Shown piece after piece: positions 33,999 through 42,215 of a DNA stretch of 42,215 nt. The DNA lies in contig PBAL01000009.1 of assembly GCA_002715965.1 (NCBI GenBank), forward strand, positions 1-42,215. Reading direction: 5' to 3'. The notes beneath the pieces were generated by a model. That model ran no database searches, was not told the DNA's origin, and saw nothing but the letters and a program-made list of their open reading frames with translations. Made by a program: the position numbers and the translations under genes. Each line of letters starts with the position of its first letter. Position 1 is the first letter of the stretch. The stretch is from Verrucomicrobiales bacterium (GTDB lineage Bacteria; Verrucomicrobiota; Verrucomicrobiia; Limisphaerales; JAYPXF01).

Positions 33999-35379
33999 TA
34001 TTGGCGGGACAGACATTATCGGTGTTGGGGGCGCGGCGTATTCGCATGGCATGGCAGTCGCAAACTTCGAATGGATTGGCTGCGTGCCCGCCATGATTGT
34101 CGGTGCCTTCATCTTCATCCCCATCTTCTGGCGCTTGGGAATCTACACGATTCCGGAATACATGGAGAAGCGCTTCAATGTCGGAACGAGGAGTGCGCTT
34201 GCCGTGGTGTGGCTGATGTTCATGACCTGCAACCTGGGCATCATGCTCTACGCTTCGGCCAAGATGATGAACGTGCTCTTCGGTTGGGGTATCACCGAGT
34301 GCGTTCTGCTCACCGCGGCATTGGTCGGTGTTTACACCCTGGCAGGTGGTCTGGCTGCGGTGGTCTATACGGATGTGATTCAATGCACGGTGATGATCGG
34401 TGGTTGTCTCCTGGCGCTGGTGATCGGACTCAACGATCTGGGTGGGATCGGAGGAATGCTCGAAAGCATTCGCGAAGTGGAATCAGCGAAGGGCATGGAG
34501 GAAGGAGAGATGACAGCGCTCATTGTGCCCGCAGATGCGGACTCACCGTTTCCATGGACAGGCATTCTCTTCGGATTGGCGCTTGTGCTCAGTCCCGCGT
34601 ACTGGATCGGCAACCAGGCGATCGTGCAACGTTCTCTGGGGGCCAAGAGTGAATTTGCCGCCAAGGCGTCGTATGTGTGGGGCGCGTTGCTGAAGAATCT
34701 CATCCCCATCGTCGTTGCTGTTCCGGGGTTGATTGCGCTGGCGAAGTTTCCAGAGTTGGGTGACGGGGACAAAGCGTTTCCAACCTTGGTTGCGGAACTC
34801 TTTCCGGCGGGCTTGCGCGGCCTGTTTCTGGCTGCGTTCATTGCTGCCTTGATGAGCAGCGTGGACTCTTACCTCAATGCATCCGCAACGATCGTAACGA
34901 ACGATTTCTATCGTCGTTTCTTCAATCAAGGTGCCAGCGACGAACACATCCTGAAGATCGGCCGCGTTGTCACTGCGGTACTTCTCGCTCTCGCGATCGC
35001 GTTTGCGTTCTACATCTCGAAGATCGAAGGGAAGGGGGTCTACGCAATCTTTCAGACGCTGATGGCCTTCTTCCAGGGACCTGCCTTGGCACTGATTCTC
35101 ACCGGCCTGCTTTGGCCGCGTGCCAATGGCAAGGGCGCGTTGGTTGGGTTCATCGGGGGCGTTGCATTTTCCGTCCTGCTCTACGCGCTCGGTCAGGAAA
35201 GTGTTTACACAGCGTGGGGACTTGAGCCGCTCTTCAAGGTTCCCGACCCGTTCTTGTTTTATTCGATCTGGGCCTTCGTTGTGGCAATCGGTCTGATTGT
35301 CACGATCAGTCTCCTCACCAAGCCAGAATCGGAAGAGAAACTCAAAGATGTCGTTTGGCGTTTCAATCGTACTTCGTAA
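33829..35379 (+). CDS. sodium:solute symporter family (SSS) transporter
   Basis: This 516-residue protein has about thirteen hydrophobic segments and the SSS pattern. It opens IDYVILAAYLIGTVILGLAIG. FFLAGKALPWWAIGMSLVATDIGGTDIIG covers the first helices of the core, and AAFIAALMSSVDSYLNASAT the sodium-site region of TM8. It carries a small organic solute inward with sodium, and sugar is plausible given the SGLT-like opening, but the substrate cannot be assigned. The first 170 bp overlap the upstream FUN14-like frame. A small two-helix membrane protein follows 5 bp after its stop. Confidence 0.92.
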   Translation: MAGKLATIDYVILAAYLIGTVILGLAIGRRIKTGKDFFLAGKALPWWAIGMSLVATDIGGTDIIGVGGAAYSHGMAVANFEWIGCVPAMIVGAFIFIPIFWRLGIYTIPEYMEKRFNVGTRSALAVVWLMFMTCNLGIMLYASAKMMNVLFGWGITECVLLTAALVGVYTLAGGLAAVVYTDVIQCTVMIGGCLLALVIGLNDLGGIGGMLESIREVESAKGMEEGEMTALIVPADADSPFPWTGILFGLALVLSPAYWIGNQAIVQRSLGAKSEFAAKASYVWGALLKNLIPIVVAVPGLIALAKFPELGDGDKAFPTLVAELFPAGLRGLFLAAFIAALMSSVDSYLNASATIVTNDFYRRFFNQGASDEHILKIGRVVTAVLLALAIAFAFYISKIEGKGVYAIFQTLMAFFQGPALALILTGLLWPRANGKGALVGFIGGVAFSVLLYALGQESVYTAWGLEPLFKVPDPFLFYSIWAFVVAIGLIVTISLLTKPESEEKLKDVVWRFNRTS

Positions 35380-35384
35380 ACCCC

Positions 35385-35618
35385 ATGACTCCCCTGCATC
35401 ACATCGGTGAACTTTTCCGAAACCTTTCGTTGGCGATTCCGATGGGAGCCGTGCGAGTGATATTCCTCGCGCTCTTGATTGGTTTGTTGATCTGGGTGCT
35501 TCGTCTGCCGAAGGAAGCCACCACCCCTCCGGAAGGCACCGGGAAGGCACCGGAGAATCTCAAGTTGTGGGCGAGCGTCGCGCTGGGACTCCAGATCCTT
35601 ATCTATTGCTGCTTCTGA
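35385..35618 (+). CDS. small two-segment membrane protein after the symporter
   Basis: From ATG 35385 the protein has 77 residues, with hydrophobic segments at about 17-43 and 64-77 and a short Pro-rich loop between. The ORF could start 30 bp earlier inside the symporter gene, but ATG 35385, 5 bp after that gene's stop, fits co-transcription. I do not recognise the family. A small partner subunit of the transporter is inference. It converges with the cytochrome gene, whose stop is adjacent. Confidence 0.6.
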   Translation: MTPLHHIGELFRNLSLAIPMGAVRVIFLALLIGLLIWVLRLPKEATTPPEGTGKAPENLKLWASVALGLQILIYCCF

Positions 35619-37553
35619 CTATTCAGCGAGCACTACCGCACGAATGTCGCGACGGCGGAGGAGGCGATCGTATTCTTCCTGCAAGATCTTGCCCGAATCA
35701 TCAATCAACGTGGCGCGACGATCTGTTCCGCTTGTCGGATTGGCGGTCGCCCATAGTTGAAGCAGGTTCTTGGCTATCAATCGCCGTTTCATATCCGTGG
35801 CCAGAAAGTCGTATTCGAATTCACGGTATTCGCGATGCGCTTCCAATGACCTGCCTGCAATGAATCGGACGGCGTCGTAACGATCGTTCAGGAGATTGGC
35901 CAGGTAAGGGATCATCCAGTCTGTGCCCGAGGTATTCATGGCTTCCGGCCATCCGAGATGCCATGCCACCAATGCGCGAAGTCCGGCATCGCCTTTCAAG
36001 GTCCACAATGCGCCCGTTGCGATCTTCGATTGGTCCTCTGTCAGTTCAACCGGCTTGATGTCATACCAATCGGCCAAGTGTTCATTGGTCCATTTCAGCG
36101 GTTTGTCCAAGTGACAGAGGTTGCAGGCATTGGGACGGCCAAGCTCTACGGTTTCCTTCACGCTTGGACTGCCGACCGAGTGATCGCGAATGGCCTTTAG
36201 CAGCCCGTAGTTGGTATGAGGCATGTGGCAGTTCATGCAGTGACTGCCTGATGAATCTGTCTTGTGGTGCGTGTGGCTTGAGACGGCGTATTCCTTCTTC
36301 TCATGGCATTGGAGGCAGCTTTGGTCTCCGCGCATGTGGGGCTCCAGCATGTCGTCCGCCCAGTTCTTTAGTTCGTCATCGTCAAGTCTGCTGGGATGCA
36401 CGCGATGGCAGGAGATGCAGGACATCTCGCCCCGCGTGTGACAGCCGCTTTTTCGGAGTGCGCTATATTCACGTCCGGATACCCGTGCGACTCCGTCTTC
36501 CCAGAACCACCTTCCATAGGCCTCCTCCACCTTTGAAGTGTCGTTGGTATTGACACTGTTGTATTTGGCTAGCCAGCCGAGGGTTTCAGGCGTGCGATCG
36601 AACACGATGCGCTCCTTCTCAAGATCTCGCCCCGCGCGGAATTGCACCCACTCGTCCGGTTCTCCGTGGTTGGCACTCACGCTGTGGCATCCCCCACAAA
36701 CCTGGGCGGAGCGTTGATGATCGAGTTCTGCCGGGTTTACGATCGGATCGATCTTTGGCCGTGCCTCATCGGTCGCCTCCAACTTGTGATAGGCGATGTG
36801 CTGTTTACCCGGGCCATGACAGGCTTCACAGGAGATCCCGAATTCAGACGCCTTGGTTTCAATCGCTTCATCTGCGCTTTGAGGCATGTGATTGCGGCCA
36901 TCGGTGGTATGGCACTGAATACAGATCTGGTTCCAACGACCCAGTTCGGACTGGCTGCTTTTCTGCGGGGGGAGAAGGAATGCTGCATCGCGAGGAATCC
37001 AGCGCTCGGCCTGCTTCAGGTAAACCAAGGGCATGAGGTTCAGTTCCCTGCCTTCTCCAGTCGGCGACCAATAGACCTGCATGTGGTGAGATCCGGTGGT
37101 GAGAACGGCTGGCACCGCGTTTTCAAGCCCGGGCGGATGAATTGCCTGGTTGTTCTCCAGGCGCTTCATCCAGGGAAGCCCTTCATGAACAAACATTTGA
37201 TAATTCTCCTTTCCACCAAACACGGAAACAACCTGGTTGGTAAACGTGCCCATCACGGTATCCGCGTGGGCGACCTGTGTCATCGTGCGGTGATAGGACG
37301 CGTGCCAGGAGGCGTGATTGGATTGGTGACACTCGCGGCATTGCTCGGAAGAAACAAAATCTTCGCGAGTCTCTTGAATCGGGCGCAGGTGTTTGAGCGG
37401 ATCTGCCGGGGGAGTGGGGGGCGGCGGAGGTTGCGCAACTGCCACCCGCGGCGCACCTCTTGTCTGCTTTGGCGGAACGGGTTGCTCCGGCGAGTCCTTG
37501 CAGCCGCAGTGAGCAACCGCAATCATCGCCAGTAATGCCCGAATCCGAATCAC
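35619..37553 (-). CDS. exported eight-heme c-type cytochrome (cytochrome c554-like)
   Basis: From a GTG at 37553 the protein has 644 residues. A signal peptide leads to AHCGCKD, possibly a lipoprotein site, and a Pro-rich linker. Eight CxxCH heme motifs follow: CRECH (near residue 72), CIQCH, CEACH, CGGCH, CISCH, CLQCH, CMNCH and CNLCH. The pattern fits cytochrome c554/c-prime type multiheme proteins. The C-terminal third lacks heme motifs and looks helical, perhaps HEAT-like. It would carry electrons in the periplasm, with redox partner unknown. A longer TTG start at 37622 exists but adds residues ahead of the signal peptide. It is divergent from the third sulfatase. Confidence 0.85.
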   Translation of the reverse strand: MIRIRALLAMIAVAHCGCKDSPEQPVPPKQTRGAPRVAVAQPPPPPTPPADPLKHLRPIQETREDFVSSEQCRECHQSNHASWHASYHRTMTQVAHADTVMGTFTNQVVSVFGGKENYQMFVHEGLPWMKRLENNQAIHPPGLENAVPAVLTTGSHHMQVYWSPTGEGRELNLMPLVYLKQAERWIPRDAAFLLPPQKSSQSELGRWNQICIQCHTTDGRNHMPQSADEAIETKASEFGISCEACHGPGKQHIAYHKLEATDEARPKIDPIVNPAELDHQRSAQVCGGCHSVSANHGEPDEWVQFRAGRDLEKERIVFDRTPETLGWLAKYNSVNTNDTSKVEEAYGRWFWEDGVARVSGREYSALRKSGCHTRGEMSCISCHRVHPSRLDDDELKNWADDMLEPHMRGDQSCLQCHEKKEYAVSSHTHHKTDSSGSHCMNCHMPHTNYGLLKAIRDHSVGSPSVKETVELGRPNACNLCHLDKPLKWTNEHLADWYDIKPVELTEDQSKIATGALWTLKGDAGLRALVAWHLGWPEAMNTSGTDWMIPYLANLLNDRYDAVRFIAGRSLEAHREYREFEYDFLATDMKRRLIAKNLLQLWATANPTSGTDRRATLIDDSGKILQEEYDRLLRRRDIRAVVLAE

Positions 37554-37667
37554 TGCAAATACGTTACTCAATTCAAGATTGAGGAGCAATATCCCTGCTT
37601 TGTTCAAAAAGCAGGCAAACAAATGGATTGCGACACCTGCTCGCTGACTGGATAAAGCGCGTACGAT

Positions 37668-39080
37668 ATGAACGTATTCAGAACGATCTTCTTACTGTTG
37701 TTCATCCTCTCGCCAAGCGCCTGCGCCGAGCGGCCAAACATCGTCCTGGTGATGGCTGACGACATGGGTTATGGCGACGCGGGTTTTACCGGCCATCCCT
37801 TTGTGAAGACACCGCACATGGACGCGATGGCCAAGGCGGGGGTTGTCTTCAATCGGTTTTATGCGGCTGCTCCTGTTTGTTCTCCAACCCGGGCGAGTGT
37901 GATGACCGGCCGAACGCCGATGCGCACAAACGTTCCGCAACACGGTCACTATATGCGCCCCCATGAGATCACCATCGCGGAAGCGCTGAAGGGTGCGGGT
38001 TACGTGACCGGACATTTTGGCAAATGGCATATTGGTTCGGTTCAGGCTGAGAGTCCGACCAGCCCCGGCGGGCAGGGTTTTGATGAGTGGCTGTCCGGTC
38101 TCAATTTTTTCGACGCCGATCCCTACCTAAGCCGCAACGGCAAATACGAACAGATTAAAGGACAGGGTTCTGTCCTCAGCATGGATGCCACGATCGATTT
38201 CCTGAAGCAACACAAGGACGGTGGCAAGCCGATGTTCGCCGTTACCTGGTTCCCTTCACCACATGATCCCATGCACGAAGTTCCGGAAGGCCACCCGAGC
38301 GATCTCTACAAGAATGTGAAGAACAAACGCGAGCGCGGCTATTACCTTGAGATCACCCTGCTCGACGAACAGCTCGGCAAATTGCGCACGGCTCTCCGCG
38401 ACCTTGGCATCGCCGAGAATACCCTCTTTTGGTACACCAGCGACAACGGCGGCTTGATGCAGAAATCTTCCGGAGGCCGTGCGCGGAAGGGCAGCATCTA
38501 CGAAGGCGGATTGCGCGTCCCTTCCGTCATCGAATGGCCGGCCAGCTACTCGCCTCGAGAGATCGATACACCGGCGAACTCCTTCGATATGTATCCAACC
38601 CTGCTGAAGATCGCCGGCGCAACGGTCGGCCATCAGCCGCGCCTTGACGGCATCGATCTCGGTCCGGTGATTGCCGGTAAACAGACCAAACGCCCGCCCA
38701 TGGGTTTCTGGCATAACCACACCGTGGGGCAGGGCACTTGGAACGATCGCCTGATCAAGCAGCTCATGGAAGCCCAACAGGCCGGCAAGCCCAATCCCCT
38801 CCCGCAACGTGTGCTGAAGAATTCGATGGAATTTCCGACCTTCGAGCGCGGGGACTACAACGGTCATGCCGCATGGAACGACTGGCCCTGGAAATTCCAT
38901 CGTATTCAAAAGAAGGGCAAGGTCACCACGGAACTCTATCACCTCGTCAACGACCCGATGGAAACGACGGATCTATCGGGCAAGGAGAAGGATCGCGCGA
39001 GGCGAATGCAGAATGCCTTGGAGAAATGGCAGGCATCCGTCTACGATAGTTGGGAGGGCAAGGACTATGCGAAGAACTGA
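37668..39080 (+). CDS. secreted S1-family arylsulfatase
   Basis: The 470-residue protein has a signal peptide (about 1-20) and then PNIVLVMADDMGYGDAGFTG with the metal-binding aspartates. The formylglycine site is C71-S-P-T-R followed by ASVMTGR. GHFGKWHIG, YTSDNGGLM and YEGGLRVPSVIEWP complete the usual set. It is somewhat shorter than the arylsulfatase at 11024. Substrate unknown. A broken gene follows 37 bp downstream in the same direction. Confidence 0.93.
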   Translation: MNVFRTIFLLLFILSPSACAERPNIVLVMADDMGYGDAGFTGHPFVKTPHMDAMAKAGVVFNRFYAAAPVCSPTRASVMTGRTPMRTNVPQHGHYMRPHEITIAEALKGAGYVTGHFGKWHIGSVQAESPTSPGGQGFDEWLSGLNFFDADPYLSRNGKYEQIKGQGSVLSMDATIDFLKQHKDGGKPMFAVTWFPSPHDPMHEVPEGHPSDLYKNVKNKRERGYYLEITLLDEQLGKLRTALRDLGIAENTLFWYTSDNGGLMQKSSGGRARKGSIYEGGLRVPSVIEWPASYSPREIDTPANSFDMYPTLLKIAGATVGHQPRLDGIDLGPVIAGKQTKRPPMGFWHNHTVGQGTWNDRLIKQLMEAQQAGKPNPLPQRVLKNSMEFPTFERGDYNGHAAWNDWPWKFHRIQKKGKVTTELYHLVNDPMETTDLSGKEKDRARRMQNALEKWQASVYDSWEGKDYAKN

Positions 39081-39117
39081 GCCGATCCTGCCACAACGTC
39101 ACACCATCATATCGCCA

Positions 39118-39423
39118 ATGCTGCGTCATCTCCTGAATCGTCGTTTCGTCATAGGTGCCTGGGTCTTCACGGTCATTTCCTGCGCAGCTGGAGATTGGAA
39201 GCCACCGAAAGATCCTGACCCCCAGCGCATCTACTACAGTGCCGATGAGGATCGAGAGGCCAAGCGCTACGAAATTGCACTCCAGAAACACACTTGGTAT
39301 TTCGAAAACGCGGTCAGCATTGAACGCTCGCTTTCTGCCGTCCGCCGTTCGTTCTTCCTGAGTTCATGGATCAAGCTAGGCAAGGAATACCCGCCCGCAA
39401 TCGACAAATTGAAGGAACTTTGA
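39118..39423 (+). CDS. N-terminal fragment of the TGA-interrupted secreted protein
   Basis: This 101-residue piece contains the signal peptide and the first helices (RIYYSADEDREAKRYEIALQ). It ends at TGA 39421-39423. If TGA really terminates translation here, this is the only exported product. A natural protein end at this point seems unlikely. Confidence 0.45.
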   Translation: MLRHLLNRRFVIGAWVFTVISCAAGDWKPPKDPDPQRIYYSADEDREAKRYEIALQKHTWYFENAVSIERSLSAVRRSFFLSSWIKLGKEYPPAIDKLKEL

Positions 39424-39441
39424 GACGTAGCCGCCGAACGG

Positions 39442-39939
39442 GTGACTGACGGTGAAAAGGTTTGGAATTCCTTCGCGGATCTCCGCTCGATCAGTTACTA
39501 CCTGAACGAACCCGAGTTCACGCGCGACGTATTCCGTTATCTTGACAAGAACGATCGAAAATCGGCTCGACTGGTTTACCACATCGCTGAGGAGGCCTTG
39601 ATTCGATCCAAGTCGTACAAGCTCTGCGGTTCCTACTTGAACCCTGAATATGTTTTTCGTCAAAGCGTGGCAAATTTTCGCCGGAATATGGAACGGGCGA
39701 AGAAGGAGGGCGGGGACCGCGAGTATTATCTGGATTACGCTCGCGGAAATCTCACCTCTCGTGCCGCATCATTGATCGCACTTCTTGCGGCCAATGATCG
39801 GGGGGCCGAAGCGAAGAAAATGGCTGAAGCCTTCAAGAAGGAATGGGCCGATGACAAGTTTCACGCAGAGGTTGATCGAGCTGCTGCAGGCACGTTCCCG
39901 TCTCCATGGCCGGATCCGAAGGGAACCACACTCAAGTAG
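39442..39939 (+). CDS. C-terminal fragment of the TGA-interrupted secreted protein
   Basis: The continuation has 165 residues from the first possible start (GTG 39442), but similarity of style begins at the codon right after the TGA. It is helical and charged (FRYLDKNDRKSARLVYHIAE). There is no signal peptide of its own, so it would not be exported alone. Confidence 0.45.
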   Translation: MTDGEKVWNSFADLRSISYYLNEPEFTRDVFRYLDKNDRKSARLVYHIAEEALIRSKSYKLCGSYLNPEYVFRQSVANFRRNMERAKKEGGDREYYLDYARGNLTSRAASLIALLAANDRGAEAKKMAEAFKKEWADDKFHAEVDRAAAGTFPSPWPDPKGTTLK

Positions 39940-40021
39940 GCAAGTCGGGGTTACTCAGCCTGTCCGTCCAAAACTGGACGTTGCGAGAGAAATTGGTTGG
40001 CAGGCGGTTCAGACTGGCTTC

Positions 40022-40478
40022 TCAGTAGCCGTTGACTCGATTCGCCAGGGTTTGAGCGGCCATCTCATCCCATTGATTTCCGTCCGGATTCGTTGCCCAC
40101 ACCTTGTCCTGCACAGCGTAACAACAGGTGGTGTTTTCCTCGACTGCCGTCTCGAGTCCGGCGCGGTTGAGCCTCTCCACAGCTGCTGCAACAGCCCCGG
40201 TGGACTTGACTTGGATTCCGTAGTGTGTGGGAAGGTTGTTGGTAATTGCGTCCGTCTCAGCCTCGTTCAAGGTCAGGTTTACGGAAGGATCTTCAGGTTC
40301 AAGCTTCACGTATCCCGGACGTTCCTTGCTGGGTGTGACGTCAAGGAGAGTTTCGTAGAACGCGCGTGATTTCGCAATATCCGTGGCAGCCAGAGCGGAT
40401 ATGGATGCGGCTGTTACCGGGGAATTGCACTGCGGTGTTCTCTGCCATCGTCTGGTTGGTATTTGATTTCGTTTTCAT
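40022..40478 (-). pseudogene. ArsI/CadI-type glyoxalase family gene with a one-base frameshift
   Basis: The 3' part (40022-40309) reads as a glyoxalase-fold protein of the ArsI/CadI kind: LPTHYGIQVKST, ENTTCCYAVQDKVWATNPDG. The double Cys and DPDG-like ending match enzymes that cleave organoarsenicals or bind cadmium. Upstream, the same frame continues as ALAATDIAKSRAFYETLLDV and TPSKERPGYVKLEPEDP. It joins RIHI in the other frame if one base is dropped near 40397-40398. The full protein would start at ATG 40478 (or 40448). Arsenic or cadmium function is inferred from family resemblance. Confidence 0.65.
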
Positions 40479-40599
40479 GTTTTCAATCTCATAGACGAAC
40501 TGGTGGACAAAAAGACGCAGGTTGCTGTGAAAAAGTTGGACTGGAGGCGGAATCGAAATGCCGGGTTGCGTGCTCTCGGTTGGAGGCAAATACTCCGGC

Positions 40600-41289
40600 A
40601 TGAAAACGCTACTGGCGATCGGTTCGCACTATGACGATTGTGTTTTTGGAGTTCCCGGGATCATGCTGCAAGGTGTGCGCAAGAATTGGCGGGTGGTGGC
40701 GCTGCATTTGATCGGGGATTACTCGAACTGGCCGCCGGTGAAGGGAAGGCATCGCGAATTGGTGCGGGTGACGCAAAAACTGTTTGCTGAACGGGGTGTG
40801 GAGGCGCAGTTCCTGGACTTTGCTTCGCACCGGCATGATGCGCGGATGGAGAATCAGGAGATCGTCGCGAAGGCGGTTGCCGCGATCAAACCGGACATCG
40901 CGCTCGCCTTGTGGAAAGAGGACAATCACAACGATCACAATGTGGCCAGCGAGTTGAGCCGGATCGCGTTGAAGCACGCGGGGCGCATTCTTGGGGATAC
41001 CAGTTATCGTCCGCCAAGAGAGGTTTACTATTACGACAACGGTCCGCGCCACACCATTGGCTTTGTACCGAACACCTTCGTGGACACCACTGCCGAGTGG
41101 GAAGAATCCGCAGCCTGGTTGGGGCGGTTGTTATCGTGGGTGCGGAAGAAGGAATTCGACCCGGCAAAGCCCGACGGGTCTGTGCAACTGAAGGAAACCA
41201 TTGCGCGTTATCGAGGCGCGACCTGTCGGGCAAAATATGCGGAAGCATTGTGGAGTCCTTATCCGGCGAAGACGGATATCCTGGGTTGA
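40600..41289 (+). CDS. PIG-L family deacetylase
   Basis: The 229-residue protein from ATG 40600 opens MKTLLAIGSHYDDCVFG, the AHPDD-like zinc motif of PIG-L/LmbE enzymes with Tyr in place of Pro. It also has LWKEDNHNDHNVAS, where the later His is the third metal ligand. These enzymes remove acetyl groups from N-acetylglucosamine-containing molecules such as GlcNAc-inositol or mycothiol-type precursors. The actual substrate here is unknown. ATG 40558, preceded by GGAGG ten bases upstream, would add 14 residues ahead of the motif. GGAGG also lies 13 bases before 40600. Confidence 0.85.
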   Translation: MKTLLAIGSHYDDCVFGVPGIMLQGVRKNWRVVALHLIGDYSNWPPVKGRHRELVRVTQKLFAERGVEAQFLDFASHRHDARMENQEIVAKAVAAIKPDIALALWKEDNHNDHNVASELSRIALKHAGRILGDTSYRPPREVYYYDNGPRHTIGFVPNTFVDTTAEWEESAAWLGRLLSWVRKKEFDPAKPDGSVQLKETIARYRGATCRAKYAEALWSPYPAKTDILG

Positions 41290-41324
41290 TTCGAATCCGA
41301 GTTCATTCCTATTTCCATTTGTCG

Positions 41325-41615
41325 GTGAGATCATTGTTCCCAGGTATTTGTTTGTTCGTTGCGCTTTCGGAATTATTCGGCGCGCTGCCATTCCCTCAGA
41401 ACGGTCTCCGCGATTCCTATGCGAATCAGGCCCGTGGTTTCATTGCGAGCGATCGCCCGCTTCCGAAGATCCTCCCCGCGTTTCCGGGATAGGACGGTGG
41501 AATCTTCGGGCCTTGGGGGCAGGACACCGAGGCAAGGTATGCGGATCACCCATCGGTGAACGAGCGCTGGAGGATTACGTGGTCGCATTGGGGGAATACA
41601 GCACTAACGTTGTAG
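41325..41615 (+). pseudogene. fragment of a large secreted PVC-type protein, interrupted by TAG
   Basis: Reading from GTG 41325 gives a signal-like start (RSLFPGICLFVALSELFGA) and then SYANQARGFIASDRPLPKIL and PAFPG, with TAG at 41490-41492. The same frame continues as DGGIFGPWGQDTEARYADHP to a second TAG at 41613-41615. The order FPG-x-DGG-x-x-G-x-WG resembles, from memory, an N-terminal motif of large secreted Verrucomicrobia proteins (FPGLDGG); TTG Leu would be one base away from TAG. Nothing of the remaining domains is visible, so this is a remnant. Confidence 0.35.
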
Positions 41616-41785
41616 TTGCCGTGCCGCTGCTTCAGTCCAAATTGCTGTCGCGACCTGAAGCCTGGAGTCGTGAGCTTGGGAGTAATGCGATCATGCAAAT
41701 CAATCCGGGTTGGTTCCTAACGAACAGGAACCTGTCGCAAGCGGGCCTGAAATGAGGCCACGCCAGTTTATCAAGGCGGTGCTTT

Positions 41786-42215
41786 TCAGTTGGTGACTCT
41801 GCGATTGGTGAGGAAGGTCGTGTTGGAGATGTCCTCTTCGCTGTTGCGCCGGGTTTCTTCAAAGTCCTTGAATTCTGCGACGATGGCATCCGCGACAATG
41901 CCGGACAATTCGCCCAGCAAGTCTTCCGCGTGCTGGGCCAAGTTCATGATTGCGGTCTCGATCCGCCCCAGGTCCTCCGGGTAGATATCACTCTCCTTCA
42001 CGACGGGTTGAGTGAGGAGGAGTTTGATCGTGAATCTTACCTTGGGACTTGTCTGGAGGATGTATTCCTTCAACTCGGTCGGAGAACTTGGGTCTTCGCG
42101 GAGGCTGCCAACTTCCAAGGACGCATTGACACGGTCGAGGATTTCTCCGGCAAACTGTCGGATGCGCCGAAAGTCGCTCAGTATGAGTTCCTGCTCTGCG
42201 GCCGCTGCTTTCTCG
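41786..42215 (-). CDS. C-terminal part of an unrecognised helical protein, partial
   Basis: The frame is open from the window edge to TGA at 41786-41788, giving 142 visible residues. They are charged and helical, with heptad-like stretches (ETAIMNLAQHAEDLLGELSG, AEFKDFEETRRNSEED), suggesting coiled coil. No motif or membrane segment is visible. The N-terminus lies beyond the window. It converges with the broken PVC-type fragment. No function can be given. Confidence 0.6.
   Translation of the reverse strand, partial: EKAAAAEQELILSDFRRIRQFAGEILDRVNASLEVGSLREDPSSPTELKEYILQTSPKVRFTIKLLLTQPVVKESDIYPEDLGRIETAIMNLAQHAEDLLGELSGIVADAIVAEFKDFEETRRNSEEDISNTTFLTNRRVTN

Larger units (their letters stand above)
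39118..39939 (+). pseudogene. secreted protein gene interrupted by an in-frame TGA, family unknown
   Basis: Reading from ATG 39118 gives a signal peptide (hydrophobic FVIGAWVFTVISCAAG) and a helical protein to KLKEL, where TGA stands at 39421-39423. The same frame continues without change as DVAAERVTDGEKVWNSFADL to the stop at 39939, about 273 codons in all. Arg (CGA) is one base away from TGA. Continued helical, tetratricopeptide-like character on both sides supports one original protein. I do not recognise a family. It lies just downstream of the third sulfatase. Confidence 0.65.

Noticed and set aside
34543..35550. 335-codon minus-strand frame opposite the symporter
   Set aside because: Highly charged composition without motifs, antisense to a clear SSS transporter.
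36642..37535. Long plus-strand frame opposite the eight-heme cytochrome
   Set aside because: The minus strand encodes eight CxxCH motifs. The plus frame has no recognisable features.

Overview
The window reads as chromosomal DNA of a member of the PVC superphylum, most likely Verrucomicrobiota. Grounds: several secreted families typical of Planctomycetota/Verrucomicrobiota (DUF1501, DUF1552, planctomycete-type cytochromes with DUF1587/1592/1588/1585, a PVC-type membrane-bound dehydrogenase, a DUF1080 fragment, three S1 sulfatases) sit beside Gram-negative envelope genes (lpxA, an lpxC-fabZ fusion, exbB/exbD, lspA). Most starts lack a strong Shine-Dalgarno sequence, so several starts were chosen by signal-peptide or family fit. 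Family names come from reading the proteins, not from searches.

Layout. 0-5.6 kb: tail of a DUF1080 protein, a small membrane-tethered papain-like protein, a sulfatase, a MITE-like repeat, then a PDZ-less trypsin-like protease followed by a large secreted protein and a clear terminator. 5.7-9.8 kb: PHP phosphoesterase, CDP-alcohol phosphatidyltransferase, cinA, and a Tat-exported BNR beta-propeller protein. 9.8-13.1 kb: a decayed response-receiver remnant, a GNAT-like protein with a C-terminal membrane anchor, a second sulfatase, a small secreted protein. 13.2-22.8 kb: a secreted redox locus with a four-domain SGNH/dehydrogenase/HEAT/cupredoxin protein, DUF1501, a broken LamG-cytochrome gene, DUF1552, and a small DUF2231-like membrane protein. 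22.8-31.3 kb: mostly housekeeping genes (tdk, lpxA, lpxC-fabZ, DPP-IV peptidase, a second repeat copy, lspA-miaA, hslR, exbD, exbB). 31.5-35.6 kb: amt-glnK, a FUN14-like protein, a sodium/solute symporter and a small membrane protein. 35.6-42.2 kb: an eight-heme cytochrome c, a third sulfatase, then a stretch rich in broken genes, a PIG-L deacetylase, and a partial unknown gene at the edge.

How it fits together. Sulfatases, a BNR propeller protein, a PIG-L deacetylase, a LamG-cytochrome and the SGNH-dehydrogenase-cupredoxin protein suggest periplasmic breakdown of sulfated or acetylated polysaccharide coupled to copper- and heme-based electron transfer. This is inference from gene content.

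The two most notable structural observations are a two-copy repeat with terminal inverted repeats (2407-2557 and 28091-28336), and at least five genes broken by single in-frame stops or one-base shifts, two of them in G or C homopolymers. The second pattern could be real gene decay or sequence error and affects how the annotation should be read. I found no CRISPR array, rRNA, tRNA, integrase or transposase. No clearly new defence or mobile system is visible.
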